Source: Bacteroidales bacterium (GTDB taxonomy: Bacteria; Bacteroidota; Bacteroidia; Bacteroidales; F082). From it: 43,782 bases of DNA. The first letter of the stretch is position 1. Every line of letters starts with the position of its first letter. The notes beneath the pieces are model-generated. The model searched no databases and was not told where the DNA came from. It was given only the letters and a program-made list of their open reading frames with translations. Position numbers and translations under genes: made by a program. The stretch lies in the NCBI GenBank assembly GCA_016284305.1, contig JAEEON010000054.1:1-43782 (forward strand), in the 5' to 3' direction. Shown here in pieces: positions 1 to 8,419 of the stretch.

Positions 1-412
1 CCCAGTCGGCCGTCCCGTCCTCGTCCACAAGGTCATACCCCTTGTCGCCGTAGGCGTAGTATTCCGAGTCCGTCTGGCTCGTGCTCCACGGCTGGTAGCT
101 CAACGCACCGTGCGCTCGCCCGCTCGTCCCCCAGCCAAAAAGGTCGCGCGCGGCATCCTCCGACGCGCTCCCCTGGCCGTTGTCGCCAAGGATGTCCCAC
201 TGGTGATCCGCAAAGCGCCATTCACCTCCGACATACTGCAGGTTGCCCTGCGAGAAATATACCTGGGTTCCGCCCTCGTTCACCGTGAACAGTCCGTTGA
301 TGTAGCCCGTCGGAGGCTCGTCCAACGAGGAACGGTCCATAAGCATGGCCTCCTGGGCCATCGCCAGCATGCCCGTCATCAGGGCAAGCAAAACAAGCGT
401 AATCTTCCTCAT
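1..412 (-). CDS. Secreted protein, N-terminal part only (cut by left edge)
   Basis: The minus strand reads open from an ATG at 412-410 to the window edge, giving 137 residues with no stop. It starts MRKITLVLLALMTGMLAMAQ, a typical signal peptide with likely cleavage after the second MA, so the product is exported. The mature part contains the stretches VYFSQGNLQYVGGEWRFADH, QWDILG and DLFGWGTSG. I recognise this pattern from uncharacterised secreted Bacteroidales proteins that combine it with surface-anchoring or T9SS domains; no catalytic motif is visible. Base composition is GC-rich with many G-ending codons (ACG, GCG, GGG), unlike the C-ending preference of the Rnf genes, which could reflect transfer, but only 412 bases are visible. 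A -7 box lies about 80 bases upstream. The function is unknown. Confidence 0.75.
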   Translation of the reverse strand, partial: MRKITLVLLALMTGMLAMAQEAMLMDRSSLDEPPTGYINGLFTVNEGGTQVYFSQGNLQYVGGEWRFADHQWDILGDNGQGSASEDAARDLFGWGTSGRAHGALSYQPWSTSQTDSEYYAYGDKGYDLVDEDGTADW

Positions 413-482
413 AATCAATGCACTTCTACGTGTCGTGCGCAACTGCTATTGTTATACTATTGAAATATTTCCTTAAAAAAAC

Positions 483-510
483 AATAATTGCTTCAAAAAT
501 AGCAATTATT
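483..510 (-). promoter_or_regulatory. Promoter -7 box of the left-edge gene inside a 9-bp inverted repeat
   Basis: On the minus strand TATTTTTG (501-494) fits the Bacteroidetes -7 consensus TAnnTTTG. It lies in the 10-base centre of a perfect inverted repeat, AATAATTGC (483-491) and GCAATTATT (502-510). A TTG at 526-524 is 22 bases upstream, slightly far for a -33 element. The predicted leader of the 412-1 gene is about 75 nt. The palindrome could be an operator or simply AT-rich chance. The rest of 413-549 shows no gene. Confidence 0.5.
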
Positions 511-549
511 AAGATATGTTAGTCAAGAATGGAAAAAAACAATTTTCTT

Positions 550-1320
550 TTAACATTTTTCACATCGATAAACGATTTCCTCGCCTCTTCGGGCCAGCCG
601 CATCCGTTGGCGCTGTTCCTCGCTGAGCTCGTAATAAAGGCGGTCTTCGACCACTTGGAAACCAGCCTTGCGTAACACCTCGCCATAGTCACGACCGAAT
701 TGACGAACGTGGTCGTATTGTCCGAAGAGCCTTTCTCGCTCTTTTGGGTCGGTGATGGAAGGATCCTCAAAGGTATCGACATCAGGGTTGATGGGCACCA
801 GCAGGATGGCCCAGCCATTAGGCTTAAGGACACGTTGAATCTCCTTGAATGCTTTGTTGGCATCATTCACATGTTCAAGCACATGGTTGCAGATTACCAC
901 GTCGTAGGTGTTGGAGGGTTGGTCGATGGCCGTCACGTCGAGATGCAAGTCAGCAATGGGCGAGTCCAGATCAGCGGTGGTATAGTCGAGATTCTTCAAG
1001 GCACGGAAACGTTTTAGAAATGGCTGTTCAGGGGCAAAATGCAAGACCTTCAACGGAGCCGTAAAGAAATCCGTTTTCTCTTTCAGGTAAAGCCACAGCA
1101 AACGGTGACGTTCAAGAGAGAGACACTTGGGGCACATCCGGTTATCGACTGCATGGCCATAGCCATAGGGGAGAAACTTCCTGAAATGCTTGCCACAAAC
1201 TGGGCACTCCACTTTGTTACCCATATAGAAGGGACGTATCAGGAAGCTGAACAAGTAGCTGCACCGGATTAAGAACTGACGGGGAAATAGCTTTGTTAAT
1301 AAGGAGATGATTTTCTTCAT
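550..1320 (-). CDS. Zinc-ribbon class I SAM-dependent methyltransferase
   Basis: This 256-residue protein starts at the ATG of MKKIISLL, 2 bases after the upstream glycosyltransferase stop; a longer frame would overlap that gene. It has an N-terminal hydrophobic/basic segment (about 1-32), then two CxxC pairs (Cys39/42 and Cys63/66) that look like a zinc ribbon. A Rossmann methyltransferase domain follows: LHFAPEQ (about 93-99) stands in for the usual glycine-rich SAM loop, TADLD (115-119) gives the acidic residue after strand 2, and DVVICNHVLEHV (140-151) is the motif around strand 4 typical of Methyltransf_11. The last residues (RCEKC) hold another cysteine pair. Being the last gene of a gmhA-glycosyltransferase unit, it may methylate a sugar or glycolipid, but the substrate is not shown by the sequence. 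Confidence 0.8.
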   Translation of the reverse strand: MKKIISLLTKLFPRQFLIRCSYLFSFLIRPFYMGNKVECPVCGKHFRKFLPYGYGHAVDNRMCPKCLSLERHRLLWLYLKEKTDFFTAPLKVLHFAPEQPFLKRFRALKNLDYTTADLDSPIADLHLDVTAIDQPSNTYDVVICNHVLEHVNDANKAFKEIQRVLKPNGWAILLVPINPDVDTFEDPSITDPKERERLFGQYDHVRQFGRDYGEVLRKAGFQVVEDRLYYELSEEQRQRMRLARRGEEIVYRCEKC

Positions 1321-1322
1321 GA

Positions 1323-2459
1323 CTAATCTTTTGAGACGGAGACCAAGGCATCCACCATACGGTTCCAAGAATACTTTTGTTTTTCGACTCGAACGTTTTT
1401 CACAAATTCGTCATATCGTTGATTTTCAAAGAAATCGTCAAGAGCATCAGCAATCTTCAAGGGATCCACCTCAGTGACGTAACCCACCTCCTTGTCGGGG
1501 ACAATCTCTTTCAGTCCTCCCACATCGGTCACCAACATTGGTTTCTCAAAATGGTAGGCGATTTGGGTGACACCGCTTTGAGTGGCTGACTTATATGGCT
1601 GCACCACGATGTCAGCAGCATTGAAATAGTACTTCACCTCACTATCGGGGACGAACTCGCTACGCCATACCAGCTGTTGGCTCAGGTCGAGGCGTTGTTC
1701 CAACTCATGATATTGTTCAGCATTGTTATAAAACTCACCAGCAATGATCAGTTTCACCTTCCTCTGTTTTAGACGGTTATCGCCCATGGCTTTCAGCAAC
1801 AAGTCCAATCCTTTATAATCACGGATGATACCAAAAAACAACATGTAGCGATACTGAGGGTCAAGGTGAAGGAAGTCCAGTGCCTCTTCCCTGCTGACTT
1901 TTGCTCCGAAGATATCATACAATGGATGTTCGCAGAACTGGAGTTTCACATGAGGATCTATGGCTTTGGCCTCTTCGGACACTGACTTTGACATGGTGAC
2001 GCCTCCATTGAGGGATCGCATGAAATAGCGGGCCAGCATACGGTCGGCGAAGCCTTTTTCATGAGGCAAAATGTTATCGAAAACACTCACCACACGGGTT
2101 TTCTTGTTTTTCCGAGCTCTTCTTGCGATAAATCCATGAGAAGGAGCCATGTAAGGAATCCAGTAGCGCATGACCACGAGGTCCGCTTCCGCCTTACGCA
2201 GTTGCCGACCCACTTTCAGCCAGTTGAAGGGGTTCACCGAGTTCAGCTTCCGATAGATGGTCAGGCCTTCTGGAGCAGATTCGGTGGAGAACTGAGTCTT
2301 TCCAGGAAAGAGGAAGTTGGGGTATTGGACGGTAAAGGTCCAAATCACGACCTCATAGCCTTCTTCCTGAAAGCATCGCGCAAGCCGTTCGTTGAAAACG
2401 GCAATTCCACCACGATACGGATAGGCCGTACCCACCAGGATGATTTTCTTTTTGTCCAT
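1323..2459 (-). CDS. GT-B fold glycosyltransferase (GT4-like)
   Basis: The 378-residue product transfers a sugar from a nucleotide-sugar donor, presumably at the inner face of the membrane. The start chosen is MDKKKIILVG at 2459; upstream residues in the frame only overlap the neighbouring isomerase gene. The N-terminal half carries the glycine-rich acceptor-side loop PYRGGIAVFNERLA (about 14-27). The C-terminal half has the GT-B donor domain: FFGIIRDYKGLDLL (208-221), FNAADIVVQPYKSATQSG (279-296, with the position equivalent to the E-x7-E motif relaxed) and DVGGLKEIV (312-320). It lies 13 bases downstream of gmhA and 2 bases upstream of the methyltransferase, so the three are probably one transcript. 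Acceptor and linkage cannot be read from the sequence. Confidence 0.88.
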   Translation of the reverse strand: MDKKKIILVGTAYPYRGGIAVFNERLARCFQEEGYEVVIWTFTVQYPNFLFPGKTQFSTESAPEGLTIYRKLNSVNPFNWLKVGRQLRKAEADLVVMRYWIPYMAPSHGFIARRARKNKKTRVVSVFDNILPHEKGFADRMLARYFMRSLNGGVTMSKSVSEEAKAIDPHVKLQFCEHPLYDIFGAKVSREEALDFLHLDPQYRYMLFFGIIRDYKGLDLLLKAMGDNRLKQRKVKLIIAGEFYNNAEQYHELEQRLDLSQQLVWRSEFVPDSEVKYYFNAADIVVQPYKSATQSGVTQIAYHFEKPMLVTDVGGLKEIVPDKEVGYVTEVDPLKIADALDDFFENQRYDEFVKNVRVEKQKYSWNRMVDALVSVSKD

Positions 2460-2472
2460 ACCTTGAAACCGT

Positions 2473-3108
2473 TTATGCGCCAAAGAATTTCTCCTCCAGC
2501 ATGAGACACAGGCAATGATAGACGGGAAGATGCAATTCCTGGACCTTGTAGGTCTCTGTTTCGGGGACGCGGATGCAGACATCGGCATAGCGCATCAGTT
2601 TGTTTTCTTTTCCGCCTGTGAGACCAATCACTTTCAGGCCCTTTGCTTTGGCATTGACAGCGGCATAGAGCACGTTTTTGCTGTTACCTGAGGTAGAGAT
2701 GCCGAGGAAGACGTCGCCTTCATTTCCGTAGCCGTTCACTTGTTGTGCGAAGACCAATTCGGGCGCCACATCGTTCATGAACGCCGTTTGCAATGACGAG
2801 TGGGCTGTCAAGGAGATGGCGGGCAATGCGCCTTGCAAGTTATCGGCAAGAAATTGTCCCAGCTCGGGATCTATCGCTCTGAGGGTTGCTGCCTGATTGG
2901 CATAGACTTTTCTTTTGAGTTTGAATTCCTTCATCAGCTCGCCCACGACATGTTCCGAGTCAGAGGCGGAACCACCATTACCGCACACCAAGAGTTTTTT
3001 GCCATTCAAATAGGCACTCTCCAAAAGTTCGTATGCTTTCTTGATATCCTCCTTGCAAACGGCCAGATTAGGATATCTTTCCATCAAGGATTGCAATTGT
3101 TCCTCCAT
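2473..3108 (-). CDS. gmhA: SIS-domain sugar-phosphate isomerase, GmhA-like
   Basis: The 211-residue protein is a single SIS domain of the phosphoheptose isomerase type, which converts sedoheptulose 7-phosphate to D-glycero-D-manno-heptose 7-phosphate, the first step to heptose nucleotides. The phosphate-binding loop CGNGGSASDSEH is at 42-53, with Glu57 downstream in the place of the catalytic Glu65 of E. coli GmhA. GISTSGNSKNV (136-146) forms the second phosphate loop, and ELHLPVYH (191-198) carries the histidine equivalent to E. coli His180. It heads a three-gene minus-strand unit with a glycosyltransferase and methyltransferase, so it likely supplies a surface-glycan precursor. The later heptose enzymes (HldE, GmhB, HldD) are not in this window, so a related sugar-phosphate substrate remains possible. 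Confidence 0.8.
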   Translation of the reverse strand: MEEQLQSLMERYPNLAVCKEDIKKAYELLESAYLNGKKLLVCGNGGSASDSEHVVGELMKEFKLKRKVYANQAATLRAIDPELGQFLADNLQGALPAISLTAHSSLQTAFMNDVAPELVFAQQVNGYGNEGDVFLGISTSGNSKNVLYAAVNAKAKGLKVIGLTGGKENKLMRYADVCIRVPETETYKVQELHLPVYHCLCLMLEEKFFGA

Positions 3109-3159
3109 ATCAATTCAATGCTTCCACTCTGTTTATCACGTAAAAACACCATTTTGAGG

Positions 3160-3187
3160 CAAAAATACAAAAAATATCGTAATTTCG
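3160..3187. promoter_or_regulatory. Divergent promoters between gmhA and yfhO
   Basis: The 109-base gap between the divergent genes holds, on the minus strand, a perfect TATTTTTG -7 box (3167-3160) for the gmhA unit. On the plus strand TAATTTCG (3180-3187, one mismatch to TAnnTTTG) has a TTTG 23 bases upstream (3153-3156), placing a start about 25 bases before the yfhO ATG. The minus box is well supported; the plus box is tentative. Confidence 0.5.
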
Positions 3188-3217
3188 CAGCTTTATAGCA
3201 AACATATCTCATTCAAG

Positions 3218-5704
3218 ATGAAAAACAGTTTTTTCCAGAAGCATCGTAGAGCCATCGGCATTGCCTTTTGCATTCTAGGTTTTGCCATCATTTCATTAAT
3301 CTACTTCTACCCTGTCACCGAGGGCAAACGCATCAAGCAGCACGACATTGAGACGTTCAAAGGCATGTCGAAAGAAATTGTTGACTACCGTGAGAGCACG
3401 GGGGAACAAACCTTATGGACCAACTCGATGTTCGGTGGCATGCCGACATGGAACATCTCCGTTCCCGTGAGGAAAAACCTGTTTTTCCACGTACACAACG
3501 CCTTGAACCTCGGTTTCCCGGAACCCACAGGAGCGGTGTTTATCAGCATGTTGAGTTTCTTCATCTTGCTTTTGATATTGGATTGCGGCATCGGCATCAG
3601 CTTGATAGGTGCGCTCGCCTATGGGTTCACCTCGTACCTGTTCATCATCATCGGAGCGGGACATAACACCAAAGCGTATGCCATGGCCTACATGCCCCTG
3701 GTCCTGTCCGGCATTCTCCTAACGTACAAAGGGAAATACATTCCTGGTGCCCTTCTGACTGCATTTGCGCTGGCATTACAAGTCAGAGTCAACCACCTTC
3801 AAATTACCTATTACTTATTGATCATTGTTGCGGCAATCGTCATCGCAGAGTTCATCAGTGATTTGAGAGCAAAGAAAATGGGGCATTTTCTCAAGGCATC
3901 GTCGTTGCTGGTTGTCGCCGCCATCATTGCAGTGTTGACCAGTTCGATGATTCTCTATGCCAATTATGAATTTGGCAAAGAGACCACGCGTGGCAAACCT
4001 ATCTTGACCCAAAATGAGGCTCAGCAGACATCAGGGCTCGATCGCGACTATATCACCCAATGGAGTTATGGTATCGGTGAGACTTGGAGCTTATTGATCC
4101 CCAACGCCAAAGGCGGTGCTTCCGGCTACCTGGGCAACCAAAACCCTGCCCTCGACAAGGCGGATCCACGATTCAGACAAAACATCGCTCAAAGCAATGC
4201 CTATTGGGGTGACCAGCCAGGCACCAGCGGACCAGTTTATGTGGGCGCCATCATTGTGTTCCTATTCATCCTGGGCACTCTCACCGTAAAAGGAAAACTG
4301 AAATGGGCACTGTTAGCAGCCACCGTGTTGTCCATCCTGCTAAGCTGGGGAAAGAACTTCATGGGATTCACCGACTTCTTCATCGACTATGTGCCTGGCT
4401 ACAGCAAGTTCCGGGCGGTTTCCATGACTTTGGTCATCGCCGAGGTGTGCATGCCTTTGTTGGGCATCCTGGGATTGGCCGAAATCATGAAGGATCCCGA
4501 ATTCTTCAAGAAAAACAGCAAGAAATTCTATATCGCCTTGGGCATCACCGCTGGTTTCTGCCTGCTGTTTTACATCGCTCCAAAACTCTTCTTCCATTTC
4601 CTCAGCCAAGGTGAAGCCGAACAGTTCGCCAAGATGTCTTCCGGCCAAGATGGAGCCATCTATCAGACCTATGCAGCACAACTCGAAACAGTCCGCATGG
4701 CCATCTTCCGTAAAGATGCGCTTCGCAGTCTCCTATTCATCCTCTTAGCGGCCACCCCTATCTTCCTTGTCGGGAAGAACAAACTGAAACCAGTAATTGC
4801 CATCCCCATACTAGCTGCACTCGTTGTGATCGACATGTTCCCTATCGACAAACGTTACCTCAACAACGACAATTTCATCTCCAAACAAAAATACGACAAA
4901 CCCTTCACCGCCACGGCCGCTGACACTTATATTCAAAATGATAAATCACTGGATTTCAGAGTGTTAAATTTAACCAAAGACGTTTTCAACGATGCTTCCA
5001 CCTCCTACTTCCACAAATCCATCGGCGGATATCATGGGGCTAAGCTTCGTCGTTATCAAGATGTCATTTCCGGTTATTTGAGTCCAGAAATCAAAGGGTT
5101 TGGAAACATCTTTAAAAATGCTGGCACTGAGGAGGGCTTGCGCTTAGGCTTACGGCAGCAACGGATACTCAACATGCTGAACACCAAGTATATCATCTAC
5201 GATCCCGATGCACAACCCTTGCTCAACCCCGAAGCTTTAGGCAATGCCTGGATGGTCAATGACATTCGCTGGGTTGAGAACCCCGACGACGAGTTTGATG
5301 CCTTGTCAGACACTGACCTAAGGCATACCGCCATCATCAACAAGGAGTTTGATGCACAACTGTCCGGCTTCACGCCTTCGGCCATGGAGGGGGAGATCAC
5401 GATGACCGAATACAGACCCAACCAGCTCACCTATGCCTTCAAGTCCCCGACCGACCAACTGGTGGTATTCTCTGAGATATGGTCCGATAAAGGTTGGACC
5501 ATGCGCATTGACGGGAAAGAGAACCCCATATTGCGCACTGACTACCTGTTGAGAGCCGCTTTGATTCCTGCTGGAGAGCATCAAATCGTGATGCGCTACG
5601 AACCCAGGGTTTGGAGCATCGGACAAACCATAGCACTTGTTTCCTCGGCACTGATTCTGCTTTGCTGTCTAGCCGCCATCATCCTTGGCATCAAAAAAAG
5701 TTAA
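3218..5704 (+). CDS. YfhO-family multi-spanning membrane protein
   Basis: The 828-residue polytopic protein has a first membrane helix at about 14-30, a cluster of helices through about residue 480, two further helices near 505-540, a large non-membrane domain, and a final helix near 800-825. This architecture and the segments NMLNTKYIIYD, DKGWTMRIDG and LRAALIPAGEHQI match the YfhO family. YfhO proteins resemble GT-C enzymes that glycosylate lipoteichoic acid or other envelope polymers from polyprenyl-phosphate sugars; a GT-C role here is inferred from that. The next gene, a GT2 glycosyltransferase, begins 5 bases after its stop, so the two are co-transcribed. Divergent gmhA and the nearby phosphonate genes support a surface-glycan function. 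Confidence 0.85.
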   Translation: MKNSFFQKHRRAIGIAFCILGFAIISLIYFYPVTEGKRIKQHDIETFKGMSKEIVDYRESTGEQTLWTNSMFGGMPTWNISVPVRKNLFFHVHNALNLGFPEPTGAVFISMLSFFILLLILDCGIGISLIGALAYGFTSYLFIIIGAGHNTKAYAMAYMPLVLSGILLTYKGKYIPGALLTAFALALQVRVNHLQITYYLLIIVAAIVIAEFISDLRAKKMGHFLKASSLLVVAAIIAVLTSSMILYANYEFGKETTRGKPILTQNEAQQTSGLDRDYITQWSYGIGETWSLLIPNAKGGASGYLGNQNPALDKADPRFRQNIAQSNAYWGDQPGTSGPVYVGAIIVFLFILGTLTVKGKLKWALLAATVLSILLSWGKNFMGFTDFFIDYVPGYSKFRAVSMTLVIAEVCMPLLGILGLAEIMKDPEFFKKNSKKFYIALGITAGFCLLFYIAPKLFFHFLSQGEAEQFAKMSSGQDGAIYQTYAAQLETVRMAIFRKDALRSLLFILLAATPIFLVGKNKLKPVIAIPILAALVVIDMFPIDKRYLNNDNFISKQKYDKPFTATAADTYIQNDKSLDFRVLNLTKDVFNDASTSYFHKSIGGYHGAKLRRYQDVISGYLSPEIKGFGNIFKNAGTEEGLRLGLRQQRILNMLNTKYIIYDPDAQPLLNPEALGNAWMVNDIRWVENPDDEFDALSDTDLRHTAIINKEFDAQLSGFTPSAMEGEITMTEYRPNQLTYAFKSPTDQLVVFSEIWSDKGWTMRIDGKENPILRTDYLLRAALIPAGEHQIVMRYEPRVWSIGQTIALVSSALILLCCLAAIILGIKKS

Positions 5705-5709
5705 AGCCC

Positions 5710-6612
5710 ATGCTTTCCGTCATCATCTGCACCTACAACCGAGAGAAATACATCTACAACATCCTGAAAAGCATCGCTGAGAACACCCTCTCCAGCGAGG
5801 CTTACGAAATTGTCCTTGTCAACAACAACTGCACTGACCGAACGGAAGTGGAGTGCCAACATTTTTGTCACGACTTCCCCAACGTCCAGTTCCGGATGGT
5901 TACCGAACCTAACCAAGGACTCTCCCATGCCCGCAACCGCGGCATCAAGGAGTCGAAAGGTGATCTGTTGGTCTATGTCGATGACGATGCTCTGGTCAAC
6001 CCCGAATATCTTCAAACTTACTCCGATTTTTTTGCCAGCCATCCCGAAGCGGATGCTGCCGGAGGCCCCATCATCCCTCAATACGAGACGGAAGAACCCT
6101 CATGGATGAGTCATTACACCAAAAGTTTGCTCACGGGCTACAAATACAATGGCGACACTGTTAAGGAGTTCGCCTTGAACGACTATCCCGGAGGAGGGAA
6201 TGCCGCCTATAGGGCATCCGTTTTTGAGCAAGTGGGACCCTTCAACGTGGAGCTGGGACGAAAAGGAGCTAGCTTGGAGGCGTCCGAAGAAAAAGATATC
6301 TTTCAGAAAATGAGGACGTTGGGTATGAAAATCTATTATCTCCCGACGGCCATCCTCTATCACCTCATTCCTGAGACGAAACTTGGTGAGGACTATTTCA
6401 ATCGGCTCACCTACTCCATCGGTCGAAGTGAACGTATTAGAACACTGAAAATCAGTAAATTACAATACATTAAACGATTATTCTCTGAGCTAATCAAGTG
6501 GGGAGGGTCGTTGGTCTTGCTTTTCTGGCATACTTTGACACTTTCACCCAAGAAGGGGTGGAAATTGATCCAGTTCCGATGGAACGTGACCAAAGGCTTG
6601 ATCAAGGGATGA
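5710..6612 (+). CDS. Family 2 glycosyltransferase
   Basis: The 300-residue GT-A enzyme starts at MLSVIICTYN (ATG at 5710); a longer frame would overlap yfhO. It shows the GT2 N-terminal nucleotide-binding strand SVIICTYNRE (3-12), the GLSHARNRGI motif (70-79), the metal-binding acidic motif VDDDA (90-94, DxD type) and a GGGNAAYR...G...E-E-K-D region near 160-200 that forms the acceptor side with the catalytic-base acidic residues. A basic, hydrophobic C-terminus (about 255-290) could associate with the membrane. It follows yfhO by 5 bases and converges with licD, leaving a 23-base gap. It likely builds the glycan made by this locus; donor sugar unknown. Confidence 0.9.
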   Translation: MLSVIICTYNREKYIYNILKSIAENTLSSEAYEIVLVNNNCTDRTEVECQHFCHDFPNVQFRMVTEPNQGLSHARNRGIKESKGDLLVYVDDDALVNPEYLQTYSDFFASHPEADAAGGPIIPQYETEEPSWMSHYTKSLLTGYKYNGDTVKEFALNDYPGGGNAAYRASVFEQVGPFNVELGRKGASLEASEEKDIFQKMRTLGMKIYYLPTAILYHLIPETKLGEDYFNRLTYSIGRSERIRTLKISKLQYIKRLFSELIKWGGSLVLLFWHTLTLSPKKGWKLIQFRWNVTKGLIKG

Positions 6613-6635
6613 TGACTTTCGGCCTTAAAGGCATG

Positions 6636-7328
6636 CTAACAGCTTCTTCTATACATGCGTTCTTCACTGATGACCGAACGCTTTTTATGGTCATCCATCG
6701 ACCATTTGGGGTTAGGAGTCATGAAATCAGGGCCGTAGAGGGTGCGCAACCAATCTTCGGTCCGATCTGGCAAAAACACGGGGACACCGAGGAAGTCGTG
6801 CTGTGACAAAGGGCTGTCGCAAAGGGTCCTGACCAAGGCTGGGAAACCGTCGGTCTTATTGGCCTCACGCCAAGGCTTACTTTCGTGAGGCAGACAGAGT
6901 TCGCAAAACAACTCTCCATTGCCATTGTGATAGAAATAATGGATGTCGATGGAAACCCCTTTGTAATTGAACTTGTCCTCGCAAACCCTACCGGTTTCTT
7001 TGATATAGTACTGACGGACCATGGTAAAGCCATGTCTGAGCATTGCGGCATACAGGTCTTCCGTTCGTTCTTCAGCCATCATTCCCGTGTCAAGATCGAA
7101 GTCGAAGGGGATGAAGCCTTTTTCACGATAGGCCCCCAGCAACGATCCGAAAGCCAGGAACAATCGTCCACCGCTTTCTTGAGCGGCCATAACAGCCTCA
7201 CGCAAGGCATCCAGTCCATACTTGGCAAAGGCCTTGTTTTGGCGTTTCTTTTCAATCCGGTTGCCGATCTTCATCAGAAACTCATACATGCCAAAAAATT
7301 CGGCTATTTTTACCACAAGCTCTCTCAT
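6636..7328 (-). CDS. LicD-family transferase, last gene of the phosphonate set
   Basis: The 230-residue protein has the LicD/fukutin-related nucleotidyltransferase fold signature: AFGSLLGAYREKG (59-71) followed by IPFDFDLDTGM (73-83) with the metal-binding aspartates Asp76, Asp78 and Asp80, then SIDIHYF (126-132) and the C-terminal YGPDFMTP segment (198-205). LicD enzymes move phosphocholine or similar phospho-groups from a cytidine nucleotide onto sugars. Its ATG overlaps the reductase stop by 4 bases, so it is translationally coupled to three phosphonate genes. That context suggests it transfers the phosphonate made upstream, activated as a CMP ester, onto a surface glycan. No membrane segment is evident. 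The family call is firm; the phosphonate substrate is inference. Confidence 0.85.
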   Translation of the reverse strand: MRELVVKIAEFFGMYEFLMKIGNRIEKKRQNKAFAKYGLDALREAVMAAQESGGRLFLAFGSLLGAYREKGFIPFDFDLDTGMMAEERTEDLYAAMLRHGFTMVRQYYIKETGRVCEDKFNYKGVSIDIHYFYHNGNGELFCELCLPHESKPWREANKTDGFPALVRTLCDSPLSQHDFLGVPVFLPDRTEDWLRTLYGPDFMTPNPKWSMDDHKKRSVISEERMYRRSC

Positions 7329-8410
7329 AACAAAATGACGTTATAGATGTTTCTTATTGATTCTTCGTCCAATGCCACAGGATTGTTTCTCAGGCGCAAC
7401 GCATTGACCGAATGGGTCAAGATGGACAGTTCCTCATCCCGGTGAACGCTTTTTGGCCTAGACATCCCCAAGGTCTTCATCAGTTCTCTAAACAGCATCA
7501 GCCCTTTCTCGGGCGACTCGGCGCCCATCACCTGAGCCAACACCTCAAAGATCCGTGCCAGATGTTTCTCTCCTCGAGGGTCAACACACCGTTCAGGATG
7601 CAGCAACATGAAATGCCACACCTCAGGCAGGCAAAGGGCGACAGCATGTCCATGGGGCAAGCCATACATGGAGGTAAGTTTGTAGCTCATGGCATGGGGT
7701 GCGGTAGTTTGGGTAATGTTGATGGCTCGCCCGGCATAGTTGGCCGCAAGCATGATGCATCGGGCATCCTCATCACCATTCTCCTCGATATAGCCTTGCT
7801 TATGCTCCATGATCATCCGAATGGCCGTTTTGCTGTAGTCCATGCTTTCTTCGTTGGAGTTGATGCTCCAAAAAGACTCCATGCCTTGGCATAAGGCGTC
7901 CAACATCGTGCATTTCTTTTGATAGACCGGCAGGGTCTTCAACAGCATCGGCTCGAGAATCGCAACGTTGGGGACAATGCTATCATGGGTGACCGACTGT
8001 TTCACTCCATTGAAATAGATGACGGCATAACGGGTACTCTCGCTACCCGTTCCCGCCGTTGTAGGGATGGCAATGAGGGGCACCCCGCTGTCCTGGCATT
8101 CCTGCTGAAGATAGTTACAAGAGGCATCCATCGCACAAAACAGCTTGATGCATTTGGCCACATCGATGGTGCTTCCTCCGCCAACGGCAACGAGGGCATC
8201 GCATCGGTTGGCTTTGAACAGCTCCACCCCTTTGCACACATCCTCATAAAGAGGGTTGGGGGTAAATTGGTCAAAAGCGACAACCGGAGTGAAGGCTTCC
8301 TTGATGGGAAGAAAGGCGAACGACGAGTCGCAGATCAGCATATAGCGTTGGGCGCGCACTTCTTCGAGGGCTTTCTCGAGGCTATGGAATCCTGTCAGGA
8401 TCTTTTGCAT
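7325..8410 (-). CDS. Iron-containing alcohol dehydrogenase, probable phosphonoacetaldehyde reductase
   Basis: The 361-residue enzyme belongs to the group III (iron-containing) alcohol dehydrogenases. It has the NAD(P)-binding GGGSTIDVAK (77-86), the PTTAGTGSE motif (116-124) and the metal-site region: Asp171, Gln175 (in DALCQGMES, where most relatives have His), His239 and His253 (with GLPHGHAVALC). The Gln at the second position recalls the PhpC/FomC-type reductases of phosphonate pathways, which convert phosphonoacetaldehyde to 2-hydroxyethylphosphonate. Position supports this: 9 bases after phosphonopyruvate decarboxylase and overlapping licD by 4 bases. No AEP transaminase gene is present, so the aldehyde is predicted to be reduced rather than aminated. 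Substrate assignment rests on context. Confidence 0.82.
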   Translation of the reverse strand: MQKILTGFHSLEKALEEVRAQRYMLICDSSFAFLPIKEAFTPVVAFDQFTPNPLYEDVCKGVELFKANRCDALVAVGGGSTIDVAKCIKLFCAMDASCNYLQQECQDSGVPLIAIPTTAGTGSESTRYAVIYFNGVKQSVTHDSIVPNVAILEPMLLKTLPVYQKKCTMLDALCQGMESFWSINSNEESMDYSKTAIRMIMEHKQGYIEENGDEDARCIMLAANYAGRAINITQTTAPHAMSYKLTSMYGLPHGHAVALCLPEVWHFMLLHPERCVDPRGEKHLARIFEVLAQVMGAESPEKGLMLFRELMKTLGMSRPKSVHRDEELSILTHSVNALRLRNNPVALDEESIRNIYNVILL

Positions 8411-8419
8411 TTCAAAAGG

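Noticed and set aside
110..463. Plus-strand open frame of 117 codons at the left end
   Set aside because: The minus strand carries a signal-peptide gene with recognisable secreted-protein motifs over the same bases.
483..510. Intrinsic terminator for the methyltransferase gene
   Set aside because: The stem is short and AT-rich, and a T run after it on the minus strand begins only about 7 bases downstream; its position around a -7 box fits an operator better.
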